Of a stretch of 64,000 nt of DNA, positions 7,334-15,319 are shown piece after piece; within the stretch, counting starts at the first letter, position 1; each line of letters starts with the position of its first letter. This DNA comes from an uncultured Opitutales bacterium (lineage in GTDB: Bacteria > Verrucomicrobiota > Verrucomicrobiia > Opitutales > Intestinicryptomonadaceae). The notes beneath the pieces were generated by a model, which was given only the letters and a program-made list of their open reading frames with translations, had not been told where the DNA came from and made no database searches. The translations under genes were made by a program, and so were the position numbers. The stretch covers positions 1-64,000 of the forward strand of contig URGP01000004.1 of the NCBI GenBank assembly GCA_900547395.1, given 5' to 3'.

Positions 7334-9721
7334 TTATTTTTGCACAAACAAGGCAAAGGATTTCGGCGGGAGCAAAAGGAAGTTTTTATCGAAATAATTT
7401 CCGTCGGAAATACCGTTTTCATCGAAGCGCGAAATGTCCGCAATCTGCGAAAAATCGGCGGGATTTAATCCGCCAAGAGGCATTTTTACAAGAACATCGG
7501 AGGGGTTGAACGCCGCAAAAACCATCTTTGCGCGAACCGACAAATCCGCGTTGAAAAGGACTCCCGAAGACTCCGATTTTTCAGCCTTAAAAAATTTCAA
7601 ATAGCCTTCCGAATACCTGTCGGCAAGACGCAAAGCCTTTGATTTCTCAGACCTTCTAAACGCCAAAAAGCTCCTAACCCATGAGCGAAGCCCTGTGTAT
7701 TCGAAGCCCCTTTCATAGTTTAGCGCATTTAAATCCCCCTTTAAATAGGTGTTTTTAACGCCCTGCTTCGTGCGGAGCAAATCCGCGCCCTCTGCAACCA
7801 TGGGAATTCCTATGCTTGTCAAAATCAGCGCGATGCACATTTTGTATGTTTTGATTTCCGAAACACTCGGATTTTCGGGCGTTTGGGAGATTCTGTCGAG
7901 CATACAAAAATCGTCGTGGCTTTCGATGTAATTTACTGTTTGGGCGGGCCATGAGGCGTAGTATTTTTGCGAGCCTGAAACATAGTATTTGAAGCCTTCG
8001 GCATTGCCGCCGCCTTTTGCATAAGAAAGCATAAATTCCCTGAATCCGTCGTTCCAATAGGCAAAACCACTGTCAAAAAGCGCGCCGGATATGTTGCCCC
8101 TAAAACTCCACGGCTCCGCGATGAGTATGATGCCGGGCTTCACCTTTTTAAGCTCAACTTCTATTTCGGAAAGAGTGTCGCATCCTATCAGCTCCGCCAA
8201 ATCAAACCTGAAACCGTCAACGTTGTAGCGCGAAACAAAATGCTTCAAGCTTTCAATTATGAGCTTTTTCGACATCGGGGCGTCCGCCCTGAAATCGTTT
8301 CCGCATCCGCTGAAATTTGTCAGCGCAAAATCCTTTGTCGTGTTAAAATAATACTCTTTGTCTATCGCTATAAGATGGTTCGGCTCTCCTACATGGTTGT
8401 AAACGACATCCAAAATGACCGCCAGATTTCTTTTGTGGAAAGCGTCAACCATTTCGGCAAAATCTTCCGCCTGCGTCATAAAGCCCGACGCATACGCCGA
8501 CGACGGGGCGAACCAGTTTACGGGCATATACCCCCAGTGGTATTCGGCAACCGACTTGTTGTCGAACTCCTGCACGGGCTGTATTTCAACCGCGTTTACG
8601 TTTGTTTTAAGCAGATAGCAGTCGTCCGAATCAAGCCACTTTGAAATGCCCTTAAAGCCAAGCTTTTCACGCTCCGCAATGCTTTCGGGGGCGTTTTTTA
8701 GCACGTCGCGTATATGGATTTCCATTATCGACAAATCCTGCCACTTTGGCGGAACAAACGGAACTTCCGCCCTCGGCGCAAAACGCGCATCGACTATTTT
8801 TGCAACGCCGCCCGCGCAAGTGAGAAGCTCTGCGTAAGGGTCTATGATTTCGCGCGAGAAATCGAATGAAGTCGAAGCGTTTAAATTCCTTCCGAAAACT
8901 TTGTAGGTGTAATATTTGCCCGCCAGATTTTCGTTGAAAGAAAGCGTCCACAACGCGCCGTCTTCCGTTTGCATAGCGAAAGTTTCAGGATTGTCCGAGG
9001 GCAATTTTCGCAATAAAAGCTCGACATAATCCGCGCGGGGCGCAAAGAAATTGAATGTTGTTTTCCCGCCCGAAATTTCAACGCCCATTTTGCATCCGTA
9101 ATTGGATTCGAGCAGAAGCTCCGCCTCGTCTATGCGAAGCTTTGTCAAAGAGTCCTCGTTTACAATATACGAATCCTCGCGCAAATCGCATGCTTTCGAC
9201 GACTGCGCCAAAATGAAATTTTTATGCGTGCGCGAAAACAAAAAACGCAAATTTACATTGCCATCCGCATCGTATTCCAAATTCGGGGCGTCGGCTCTCG
9301 GCTGAAACCACCTGCCCTCTTTGTTTGCGAATTTAAACAAAAACTTTTTGCGCAAATCCCCGAAATAAGAAATCGGAACAGCCAGCTCATACTCAAACTC
9401 GCACGAGCCTTTTTTAAGCTTCCACGCGTCTTTTCCAATGGCGTCCTGCCACCCGTTGAAATTTCCGCAGAGATAAAATTCGCCTCTGCCGTGCTTTGCC
9501 ACATTGTGGAAGTTCGAGCGGCTTAAAAAGAAATGAACCGCGCCGTCTTTTATGAAATATGAAGTGTAGGCGGCAAATTCCACGGGAGAGGCAAAGCGCG
9601 ACTGCACGCTTATCGATTCCCCCGCCGACTCAATGCGAAGGCGCGGCAGTGAATTTAAATCTTTGTCAAAAAGAACGCCCACGCAGCTTTGCGTATGCCA
9701 CCACGCCTTAAAAATACCCAT
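7334..9721 (-). CDS. GH13 pullulanase / glycogen debranching-type enzyme
   Basis: It probably cleaves alpha-1,6 branches of glycogen or pullulan. The GH13 catalytic regions are DVVYNHVG near 438-445, GFRFDLAE with nucleophile Asp507, IAEPW with acid/base Glu536, and ESHDD with Asp603. YHWGYMP at 394-400 is the pullulanase-type YxWGYxP motif. At 795 residues it is longer than typical type I pullulanases because of two N-terminal beta-sandwich modules. One contains YLCGNFNGW (83-91) and resembles a glycogen-binding module; the second, about 215-280, resembles CBM48. No signal peptide is seen, so cytoplasmic glycogen is the likely substrate, in keeping with glgA about 8 kb away. It starts 3 bp after the FtsB-like stop. 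Confidence 0.85.
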   Translation of the reverse strand: MGIFKAWWHTQSCVGVLFDKDLNSLPRLRIESAGESISVQSRFASPVEFAAYTSYFIKDGAVHFFLSRSNFHNVAKHGRGEFYLCGNFNGWQDAIGKDAWKLKKGSCEFEYELAVPISYFGDLRKKFLFKFANKEGRWFQPRADAPNLEYDADGNVNLRFLFSRTHKNFILAQSSKACDLREDSYIVNEDSLTKLRIDEAELLLESNYGCKMGVEISGGKTTFNFFAPRADYVELLLRKLPSDNPETFAMQTEDGALWTLSFNENLAGKYYTYKVFGRNLNASTSFDFSREIIDPYAELLTCAGGVAKIVDARFAPRAEVPFVPPKWQDLSIMEIHIRDVLKNAPESIAEREKLGFKGISKWLDSDDCYLLKTNVNAVEIQPVQEFDNKSVAEYHWGYMPVNWFAPSSAYASGFMTQAEDFAEMVDAFHKRNLAVILDVVYNHVGEPNHLIAIDKEYYFNTTKDFALTNFSGCGNDFRADAPMSKKLIIESLKHFVSRYNVDGFRFDLAELIGCDTLSEIEVELKKVKPGIILIAEPWSFRGNISGALFDSGFAYWNDGFREFMLSYAKGGGNAEGFKYYVSGSQKYYASWPAQTVNYIESHDDFCMLDRISQTPENPSVSEIKTYKMCIALILTSIGIPMVAEGADLLRTKQGVKNTYLKGDLNALNYERGFEYTGLRSWVRSFLAFRRSEKSKALRLADRYSEGYLKFFKAEKSESSGVLFNADLSVRAKMVFAAFNPSDVLVKMPLGGLNPADFSQIADISRFDENGISDGNYFDKNFLLLPPKSFALFVQK

Positions 9722-9724
9722 AGC

Positions 9725-10087
9725 TTACTTAGATTTATTTGAAATTCTTTCGACGGACACGCCTTTTTTGGAGCGCGCCGAAAATTCGTCTTTGTCAAAT
9801 TTGAATATTATCTCGTTTTCGCCTACATAGCCGAGCGTTTCGCGGACGACCCTCGCCGCAAACTCGCCGTCGTTTGCAAGGCGACCGAAATATTCTTTTT
9901 TGTAGTCGTTATCGGCTTTTATTTTTGAGGCTTTAAGCCTGAGAGCCTCGGTTTTTTCAATGTACTCTCTACGCTCCAAATAGGCGTCGTAATTTACTAT
10001 GCCGAAATATGCCGCCATTAAAACACACGCCGCCGTAAAAATAAAGATAACGACGCTTCCAATCCTTGATGTGCCCTTTGACGACAT
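9725..10087 (-). CDS. FtsB/DivIC-family septum formation protein
   Basis: A 120-residue single-pass membrane protein with a TM helix at about residues 10-31, a charged coiled coil at about 34-65, and the family C-terminal block REtLGYVGENEIIFKF. This architecture is that of FtsB/DivIC, which links FtsL and FtsQ/DivIB in the division complex at mid-cell. The C-terminal tail is basic. It sits immediately upstream of the pullulanase with a 3-bp gap, a linkage with no evident functional link. Family assignment rests on architecture and the LGYVGENEI block. Confidence 0.75.
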   Translation of the reverse strand: MSSKGTSRIGSVVIFIFTAACVLMAAYFGIVNYDAYLERREYIEKTEALRLKASKIKADNDYKKEYFGRLANDGEFAARVVRETLGYVGENEIIFKFDKDEFSARSKKGVSVERISNKSK

Positions 10088-10203
10088 TTATTCTGAATAT
10101 GCTTCCACTTGCCCGACATGTAAAGCGATTTTTTATGTTTTTTAAGCCATGGGCAAAAAAATCCGTTTGACGGATTTCTCAAAAACATGCAAACTTAACT
10201 TTA

Positions 10204-11865
10204 ATGAAAATCATCGACGGGAAAATTTTAGACATAGGGCTTGAAAATTTCAACGCCCATCCTCGGTTGAACGAAAATTTGGCGGCCGCGACCATCAGAG
10301 GGCTTTCCAAAAACACATCGGAACATCACATTTACGACGCTTCTTTGGACAAGTCCATGAACAGAGGCACATTTCTTGCGCTATGCCTTGCCCTGAAAGA
10401 CTACATATCATCAAACTTTAAAGATGAAAAGCGCATAGGCATCGCCCTGCCATCGGGCATTGCGGGAGCGGCGGTAAACGTCGCACTTCAAATGGCGCGG
10501 AAAGTCAGTGTAAACATCAACTTCACAATGGGGGCGGAAGCCGCGAAAGCCTGCTACAGAAAATCGGGCGTCAAAGTCGTGATAAGCTCCGAAAAGCTCC
10601 GCCAAAAAGTAAGCCAGAAATTCCCCGATTTCCCGTGGGGTGAAAATTTTTGCGACATTTCAGACATCTTGAAGAAAATAGGCAAAAAGGGCGTATTGAA
10701 AAAGCTGATAGCAGTAAAAATACTGCCCGCCTGCGCCATAATAAAAATTTTCGACATACCGACGCGGGGCGGCGACAGTGAAGCTTCGATAATTTTTACG
10801 AGCGGAAGCGAGGGCGAGCCGAAAGCGGCGGTTTTGACGCACCGCAACCTAATGGCAAACTGCCTGCAAATGAACTACACGGGGATTATTCCGCCTGAAT
10901 ATTCCTTGCATGCAAACCTTCCCCTCTTCCATTCTTTCGGGCAGAGCATTCAAGTTTGGTTTACTTCCATATTCCCGCATAAAGTCGTTGCAGTGGCAAG
11001 CCCGCTTGAAATCAGGCAAAATTTCGAGGCAATGAACAAGTGGAAGTCAAACATCATGATTTCAACGCCGACATTCTTGCGCTCATATTACATAAAGGGT
11101 GACCCAAAGCTTGCCCAAAGCCTTAAAATCGTCATAGCGGGAGCTGAAAAAACGCCTGACGGATTTAAGGAAATGTGGGAGAAAAAATTTCCAAACTCCG
11201 CCTATAAAATCGGATACGGGCTTACGGAAGCTTCGCCGGTTGTTTCCGTAAATCTCCCCGAAAACCTGCCTTTAAATCCGTACAGAACCTACAATTCGCT
11301 AACTCGAAAAGACACCGTAGGCCAGCTCTTCGCGGGAATGCAGGCAAAAATAATCCACCCCGAAACAGAGGAAGATTTGCCTTTCGGAAGCGATGGAATG
11401 CTCTGCTTGAAAGGCGCAAACATTTTTGGCGGATATTTGAATGCCTCGCAGCTCAACTTTGAAAAATTCAAGGACGGATGGCTCCTTACGGGCGACATTG
11501 CAAGCCTCGACAAAGACGGATTTATCCACATAAAAGGCAGAGTTTCGCGCTTTTCCAAAATCGGCGGAGAAATGGTCCCTCACGCGCTCGTTGAAGAATC
11601 CATTATCGCCGCGCTCGGGCAAAGCGAATCGGAGGAAATCACAATCGCGATTTCTTCCCGGGAAAACGAGGCAAAAGGCGAAGAATTAGTGTTAATAACG
11701 ACTTTGGACATTGATATGCAGCACTTGCGCAAACTTCTTTCTGAAGCGGGAATATCGAATTTGTGGATTCCGAAAATATGCGTAAAAGTCGATAAAATTC
11801 CAACTTTGGCTTCGGGCAAAATAAGCCTTGGAGACTTAAGGCGCATAGCAAAAAATTCAAAGTAA
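10204..11865 (+). CDS. AMP-dependent acyl-ACP/acyl-CoA synthetase, Aas-like
   Basis: A 553-residue ANL-superfamily enzyme that activates a carboxylic acid as an acyl-AMP and transfers it to a thiol. The phosphate-binding loop FTSGSEGEPKA is at 198-208, YGLTEASP at 338-345, the ATP-ribose Asp in LTGD at 428-431, and the catalytic Lys near the C terminus in ASGKI. The sequence resembles the synthetase half of Aas (acyl-ACP synthetase/2-acyl-GPE acyltransferase), including the N-terminal GIALPSGIAGA segment, but the PlsC-like acyltransferase half is absent. Fatty acid recycling is likely, possibly using products of the thioesterase at 13019. It is transcribed away from the surrounding minus-strand genes. 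Confidence 0.78.
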   Translation: MKIIDGKILDIGLENFNAHPRLNENLAAATIRGLSKNTSEHHIYDASLDKSMNRGTFLALCLALKDYISSNFKDEKRIGIALPSGIAGAAVNVALQMARKVSVNINFTMGAEAAKACYRKSGVKVVISSEKLRQKVSQKFPDFPWGENFCDISDILKKIGKKGVLKKLIAVKILPACAIIKIFDIPTRGGDSEASIIFTSGSEGEPKAAVLTHRNLMANCLQMNYTGIIPPEYSLHANLPLFHSFGQSIQVWFTSIFPHKVVAVASPLEIRQNFEAMNKWKSNIMISTPTFLRSYYIKGDPKLAQSLKIVIAGAEKTPDGFKEMWEKKFPNSAYKIGYGLTEASPVVSVNLPENLPLNPYRTYNSLTRKDTVGQLFAGMQAKIIHPETEEDLPFGSDGMLCLKGANIFGGYLNASQLNFEKFKDGWLLTGDIASLDKDGFIHIKGRVSRFSKIGGEMVPHALVEESIIAALGQSESEEITIAISSRENEAKGEELVLITTLDIDMQHLRKLLSEAGISNLWIPKICVKVDKIPTLASGKISLGDLRRIAKNSK

Positions 11866-11868
11866 AAC

Positions 11869-11901
11869 AAAAAACCTTGCCGATTTTGGCAAGGTTTTTT
11901 T
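11869..11901. terminator. Bidirectional rho-independent terminator
   Basis: AACCTTGCC (11873-11881) and GGCAAGGTT (11888-11896) form a perfect 9-bp stem with a 6-nt loop. A T run follows on the plus strand and an A run precedes it. It separates the convergent synthetase gene and gmk and can serve both. Confidence 0.9.
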
Positions 11902-12480
11902 CTACGCCTTTTTTATTTGTTCGTATATATTTTTTAAGGAAATAAAGTCTTCGTCTTTTGTTTTTGAAACGAAAGCAAAATCAAAATTCTTTTCCTCCAA
12001 GAGCTCGCGTTCGGCGGTTTTGATGCGCCTTTCAATGTCTTCTTTATCGTCGCCCCGCAAAACCATTCTTTCCCTCACTACATCAAGGGACTGCGGGCGT
12101 ATGAAAACACTGCGAAGCGACTTTGCGACCGCCGCGTCTTTTTTTGCGATTTCCCTCCAAGCTTTTGCGCCCTGAACGTCTATTATTAAAATAACGTCCT
12201 TTCCGCTTTCAAGCTTTGATAGAATTTCCGACTTCGACGTGCCGTAGTACCTGCCGTGCACCATTGCCCATTCGTAAAAATCCCCGCGCTTTGCCGCGCT
12301 TTCAAATTCCTCAACTGAAACAAAATGATAGTCTTTTCCGTCCGCTTCGCCCTGGCGCGGAGCGCGTGTTGTTGTTGTGATTGCCCGCGTAATGTTCTTG
12401 CATGAAGACATCAGACGCTCGCAGACAGTGTTTTTGCCGCTTCCCGCAGGACCCGAAACAACAAGTAAAATTCCGTCCAT
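11902..12480 (-). CDS. gmk: Guanylate kinase
   Basis: Guanylate kinase phosphorylates GMP to GDP. The P-loop is GPAGSGKNT at about 10-18. The GMP-binding block TTTTRAPRQGE and the DYHF segment follow, and the lid region has the R-P-x-S motif (FIRPQSLD). At 192 residues it is of family length. It is 3 bp after the membrane-protein gene, in the run thioesterase, membrane protein, gmk on the minus strand. Confidence 0.93.
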   Translation of the reverse strand: MDGILLVVSGPAGSGKNTVCERLMSSCKNITRAITTTTRAPRQGEADGKDYHFVSVEEFESAAKRGDFYEWAMVHGRYYGTSKSEILSKLESGKDVILIIDVQGAKAWREIAKKDAAVAKSLRSVFIRPQSLDVVRERMVLRGDDKEDIERRIKTAERELLEEKNFDFAFVSKTKDEDFISLKNIYEQIKKA

Positions 12481-12483
12481 AAA

Positions 12484-13014
12484 TCAATAAGTTAAAGAGA
12501 CGGCAAAAAGCGAAACCGCTTCCAAAAGAAAAACGGCCGCAACCATTTTGCGCCTCGCGCTTTTTTCAAAAATCCATTCAAACAAGTCGCGCATTCTGTA
12601 AGGGAGGCATCCGAAATACACAAACGCGACAACCAAAATATAGCAGTCCAAGACGAAAAGGAATTTGTACGCCTCGTCAACCATGTACGCGGAATTCAGA
12701 AATTCGCGCAATGATAAAATCATCAAAACCGAAAGTCCCCTGACGCTCAAAAAATCGGGCAGATACTTGAAAGACAAAAGCCCGGCTCCCCCAAATATCG
12801 CCATCAATATGTATTTGTACTGCCCAAAGTCCGCTTCGGTCAAATTGTACAAAATCCACAAAAACCACGCGCCCGCAATAGGCACCAAAACCAATGCCGC
12901 GGCTTGGCTTCTCAAAAATCTGAACGCGGGGATTTTGAACCCCTCGAAACAAAACGCAAGCCCCGAAACCAAAAACAGGGATGCCAAAATAACAGTCGAT
13001 AAAAATATTGTCAT
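12484..13014 (-). CDS. Integral membrane protein of unknown function
   Basis: A 176-residue hydrophobic protein with roughly five to six membrane helices. I do not recognise its family. The open frame reaches a TTG at 13029 inside the thioesterase gene. The ATG at 13014 is preferred because it leaves a 4-bp gap after the thioesterase stop. It lies between an acyl-ACP thioesterase and gmk, all with gaps under 10 bp, so translation is probably coupled. A role in fatty acid or lipid handling is possible from context only. Confidence 0.7.
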   Translation of the reverse strand: MTIFLSTVILASLFLVSGLAFCFEGFKIPAFRFLRSQAAALVLVPIAGAWFLWILYNLTEADFGQYKYILMAIFGGAGLLSFKYLPDFLSVRGLSVLMILSLREFLNSAYMVDEAYKFLFVLDCYILVVAFVYFGCLPYRMRDLFEWIFEKSARRKMVAAVFLLEAVSLFAVSLTY

Positions 13015-13018
13015 AAAA

Positions 13019-13747
13019 CTAAGCCTCAATCCATTCTATTTGCGCCCTTGCGCGCTCCCTGCCCTCCGAGACAATCAAATGGCGCGACAAATTTCCGTCA
13101 AGTTCGCAAATGCTGTCGAGCCTCTGCCCCCTGAAAACCTCGCTCAAATAATAAATTTCTACTTTCCGCGCCTTGTGGCTTGAATAAAAGTCGTCCGGGA
13201 CAGGCTCCAGAGCCCAAGTCAAATAAATTGAATTATTGACATGCCCGTTCATGTCGATGTCGTCTTTGCGGACGCCGAAATTAGACACAAACGGGGAATC
13301 CGCAGACGGAGCTTTTGAAATTTCAGAAAATGTAAAATCGTTGGCAAACTCTTCGTCGCGCATCCAATTCGGAAGCTTATCCAAGCGTTCTATTCTGCGC
13401 TTTTTCAAGTCGAACAAAATCCACATCGAGCGCGCGGACGCTATTTTGTCGCCCAAATCGTCGAAAATTAAAAACTCGCGCTCCGTGTGAATTTTGCTGC
13501 GCGTGCTTGCCCAGGTTTTTATGAAAACCCTCTCGCCGCAATTCGGCAAACGCGATATTTCAAGCTGCAGCTTCGACAAAGCCCAGCCCAAACCCTGCGG
13601 CGCAAGCACCGACGCGCCAATTTCCAACGCTTCCGCATGATCTTTTGCGATTTCCTGCATCATGCCAAGAAGCGACGGAAGCTTTAAAAATCCGCAAGAA
13701 TCGGCATCGCCGACCCTGACGCGGTAATCATCGGAATATTTTGCCAT
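13019..13747 (-). CDS. Acyl-ACP thioesterase (FatA/FatB-type double hotdog)
   Basis: It releases free fatty acids from acyl-acyl carrier protein in the cytoplasm. The 242 residues form two hotdog repeats. The N-terminal repeat has VRVGDADSCGFLKLPSL and LGWALSKLQLEI; the C-terminal one has the catalytic block DIDMNGHVNNSIYLTWALE, containing the family D-x-N-x-H arrangement. This matches bacterial FatA-like thioesterases rather than the single-domain YbgC type. It is followed after 4 bp by a membrane protein and then gmk. The acyl-chain preference cannot be predicted. Confidence 0.88.
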   Translation of the reverse strand: MAKYSDDYRVRVGDADSCGFLKLPSLLGMMQEIAKDHAEALEIGASVLAPQGLGWALSKLQLEISRLPNCGERVFIKTWASTRSKIHTEREFLIFDDLGDKIASARSMWILFDLKKRRIERLDKLPNWMRDEEFANDFTFSEISKAPSADSPFVSNFGVRKDDIDMNGHVNNSIYLTWALEPVPDDFYSSHKARKVEIYYLSEVFRGQRLDSICELDGNLSRHLIVSEGRERARAQIEWIEA

Positions 13748-13792
13748 TTGATTTCTTCAATTTGCGAAATAATGCGAAAACACGCGCGGCAA

Positions 13793-14131
13793 TCAACCCG
13801 GAGGCCAAGCCATCTGCCTGCCGCCCAAGATGTGTATGTGCAAATGCGGCACGGTTTCGCCCGCAATTATGCCGTTATTTACCACAATTCTGAAACCGTC
13901 TTGAAGCCCCTGCTCTTTCGCTATTTTGGGAGCCGTGAGCATAAGGTGCGCCAAAAGTTCGGCGTCTTCTTGCGTTGCAAGAGACAGGCGCGGAATCGGC
14001 TTTATCGGTATCAAAAGAATATGGACGGGGGCTTGCGGAGAAATGTCCTTTATCGCGATACACTTGTCGTCGCGATAAACGGGCATACTCGGAATTTCGC
14101 CGTCTATGATTTTTTGGAATACTGTTTTCAT
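13793..14131 (-). CDS. HIT-family hydrolase, HinT-like
   Basis: A 112-residue histidine-triad protein. The active-site motif is H96-L-H98-I-H100 within VPHLHIHILGG, and the N-terminal block TVFQKIIDGEIPS is typical of the HinT/Hint branch, which hydrolyses purine nucleoside phosphoramidates and aminoacyl-adenylates. The C-terminal GGRQMAWPPG ending is also characteristic. It begins 1 bp after the stop of an unknown gene, in the run xth, unknown, HIT. Confidence 0.9.
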   Translation of the reverse strand: MKTVFQKIIDGEIPSMPVYRDDKCIAIKDISPQAPVHILLIPIKPIPRLSLATQEDAELLAHLMLTAPKIAKEQGLQDGFRIVVNNGIIAGETVPHLHIHILGGRQMAWPPG

Positions 14132-14132
14132 C

Positions 14133-14576
14133 TCAAATAAATATTATTTCTATATTTGATACTGACGATTTGTAGCGCAAAACAAAATTTTCTACAACAC
14201 TTAAATTTTCAAAATATTCTTCGCGCTTTTTCTGCGACCAATTTTTGCCGCCGCGCATTGCGGATTTATCCATTCCCGCAACAACCAAAACGGGCTTTTC
14301 ATGCCCCGCCAAACGCTTTGCGGCATCTGTTATTTGATTTATGGCGAAAATCGGGTCAAAGTAGTCGCTATCTATGTCAACAAATTCAAGGCAGGCGGAT
14401 TCATCGTACATCTTCATGACGGATTTTGCGAAATCGCCAATCGGCTTCAACGCGTCTCCGTTTTGTACGGCAAAGTCTATCGCTCTTGAAACTTCTTCAA
14501 ATTTGCGGGCGGAATTGCCGTTTCTCGAAGACAATATGCCGTTCAAAGCCCTTATTTTGTCGCAATGGGAACTCAT
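14133..14576 (-). CDS. Unrecognised protein translationally coupled to xth
   Basis: A 147-residue predicted cytoplasmic protein with no signal peptide or membrane helix and no motif I recognise. It is mixed alpha/beta with a Lys/Arg-rich stretch (GGKNWSQKKREEYFENL) and a hydrophobic beta strand KPVLVVAGMDKSA. The open frame continues to a TTG at 14597. The ATG at 14576 is preferred because it forms a 4-bp ATGA overlap with the xth stop, a classic coupling signal. Its position between exonuclease III and a HIT protein suggests nucleic-acid or nucleotide metabolism, but that is inference. Confidence 0.7.
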   Translation of the reverse strand: MSSHCDKIRALNGILSSRNGNSARKFEEVSRAIDFAVQNGDALKPIGDFAKSVMKMYDESACLEFVDIDSDYFDPIFAINQITDAAKRLAGHEKPVLVVAGMDKSAMRGGKNWSQKKREEYFENLSVVENFVLRYKSSVSNIEIIFI

Positions 14577-15316
14577 AAGTCTATTAAAATCGGGCAATGG
14601 TCCGAACCTTCCACATTATCCAAAATTTCGGCATTTTTCACTTTGCCCGCAATGGAAGCGGCAACCAAAAAGTAGTCTATGCGCCAACCTATGTTTTTTT
14701 GCCTTGCGCCGAAACGGTAGCTCCACCATGTGTATTTACCTGCAACGTCGATGTTTTTGCCGCGCCAAACGTCTATAAGCGAAGCATCTTTCAAAAGCGC
14801 GGAAAAATCAGCCCTTTCCTCGTCGGTAAAACCTGCGGAAAAATGGTTCGTCTTGGGGCGGGCTATGTCGATTTCCTCATGCGCCACGTTCAAATCTCCG
14901 CAAACTATCGCATTGGGAATATTCTTCACAAGCGAAGCAAAGTCGGCATTCCATTTGCGCCTGTATGCAAGGCGTTTTAACTCGTCCTGCGAATTTGGGA
15001 CATACGCGCTTATCAGATTAAATTCGCCAAAATCCGCGCACAAAATCCTGCCCTCTTGCGGATGCCCCTCCATCTCAACAGACCTGACATCAAACGGCTT
15101 TTCATTTGATAAAATCGCGACGCCTGAATACCCTTTTTTTTCGGCGCAGCTGAAATTGTTATATTCAAAAGGCAGGCTTATTTCCCCGCAAATGTCATAT
15201 GAAATTTTTGTTTCCTGCAAGCACAATATATCGGGCGAATACTCTTTTACAAAATCGCCGAAGTTCTTTTTTAGAACGGCTCTAAGCCCGTTTACGTTCC
15301 AAGATATTATTCTCAT
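14573..15316 (-). CDS. xth: Exodeoxyribonuclease III
   Basis: An AP endonuclease/3'-5' exonuclease for base-excision repair. The Exo III signatures are present: ISWNVNGLRA at the N terminus, LQETK (metal Glu), GDLNVAHEEID (Asp and Asn), the WWSYRFGARQKNIGWRIDYFL block, and terminal GSDHCPI with the catalytic His. Its 247 residues match the family. It starts 3 bp after the SNF2 gene stop, and its own stop overlaps the next start by 4 bp. Confidence 0.93.
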   Translation of the reverse strand: MRIISWNVNGLRAVLKKNFGDFVKEYSPDILCLQETKISYDICGEISLPFEYNNFSCAEKKGYSGVAILSNEKPFDVRSVEMEGHPQEGRILCADFGEFNLISAYVPNSQDELKRLAYRRKWNADFASLVKNIPNAIVCGDLNVAHEEIDIARPKTNHFSAGFTDEERADFSALLKDASLIDVWRGKNIDVAGKYTWWSYRFGARQKNIGWRIDYFLVAASIAGKVKNAEILDNVEGSDHCPILIDL

Positions 15317-15319
15317 TTT

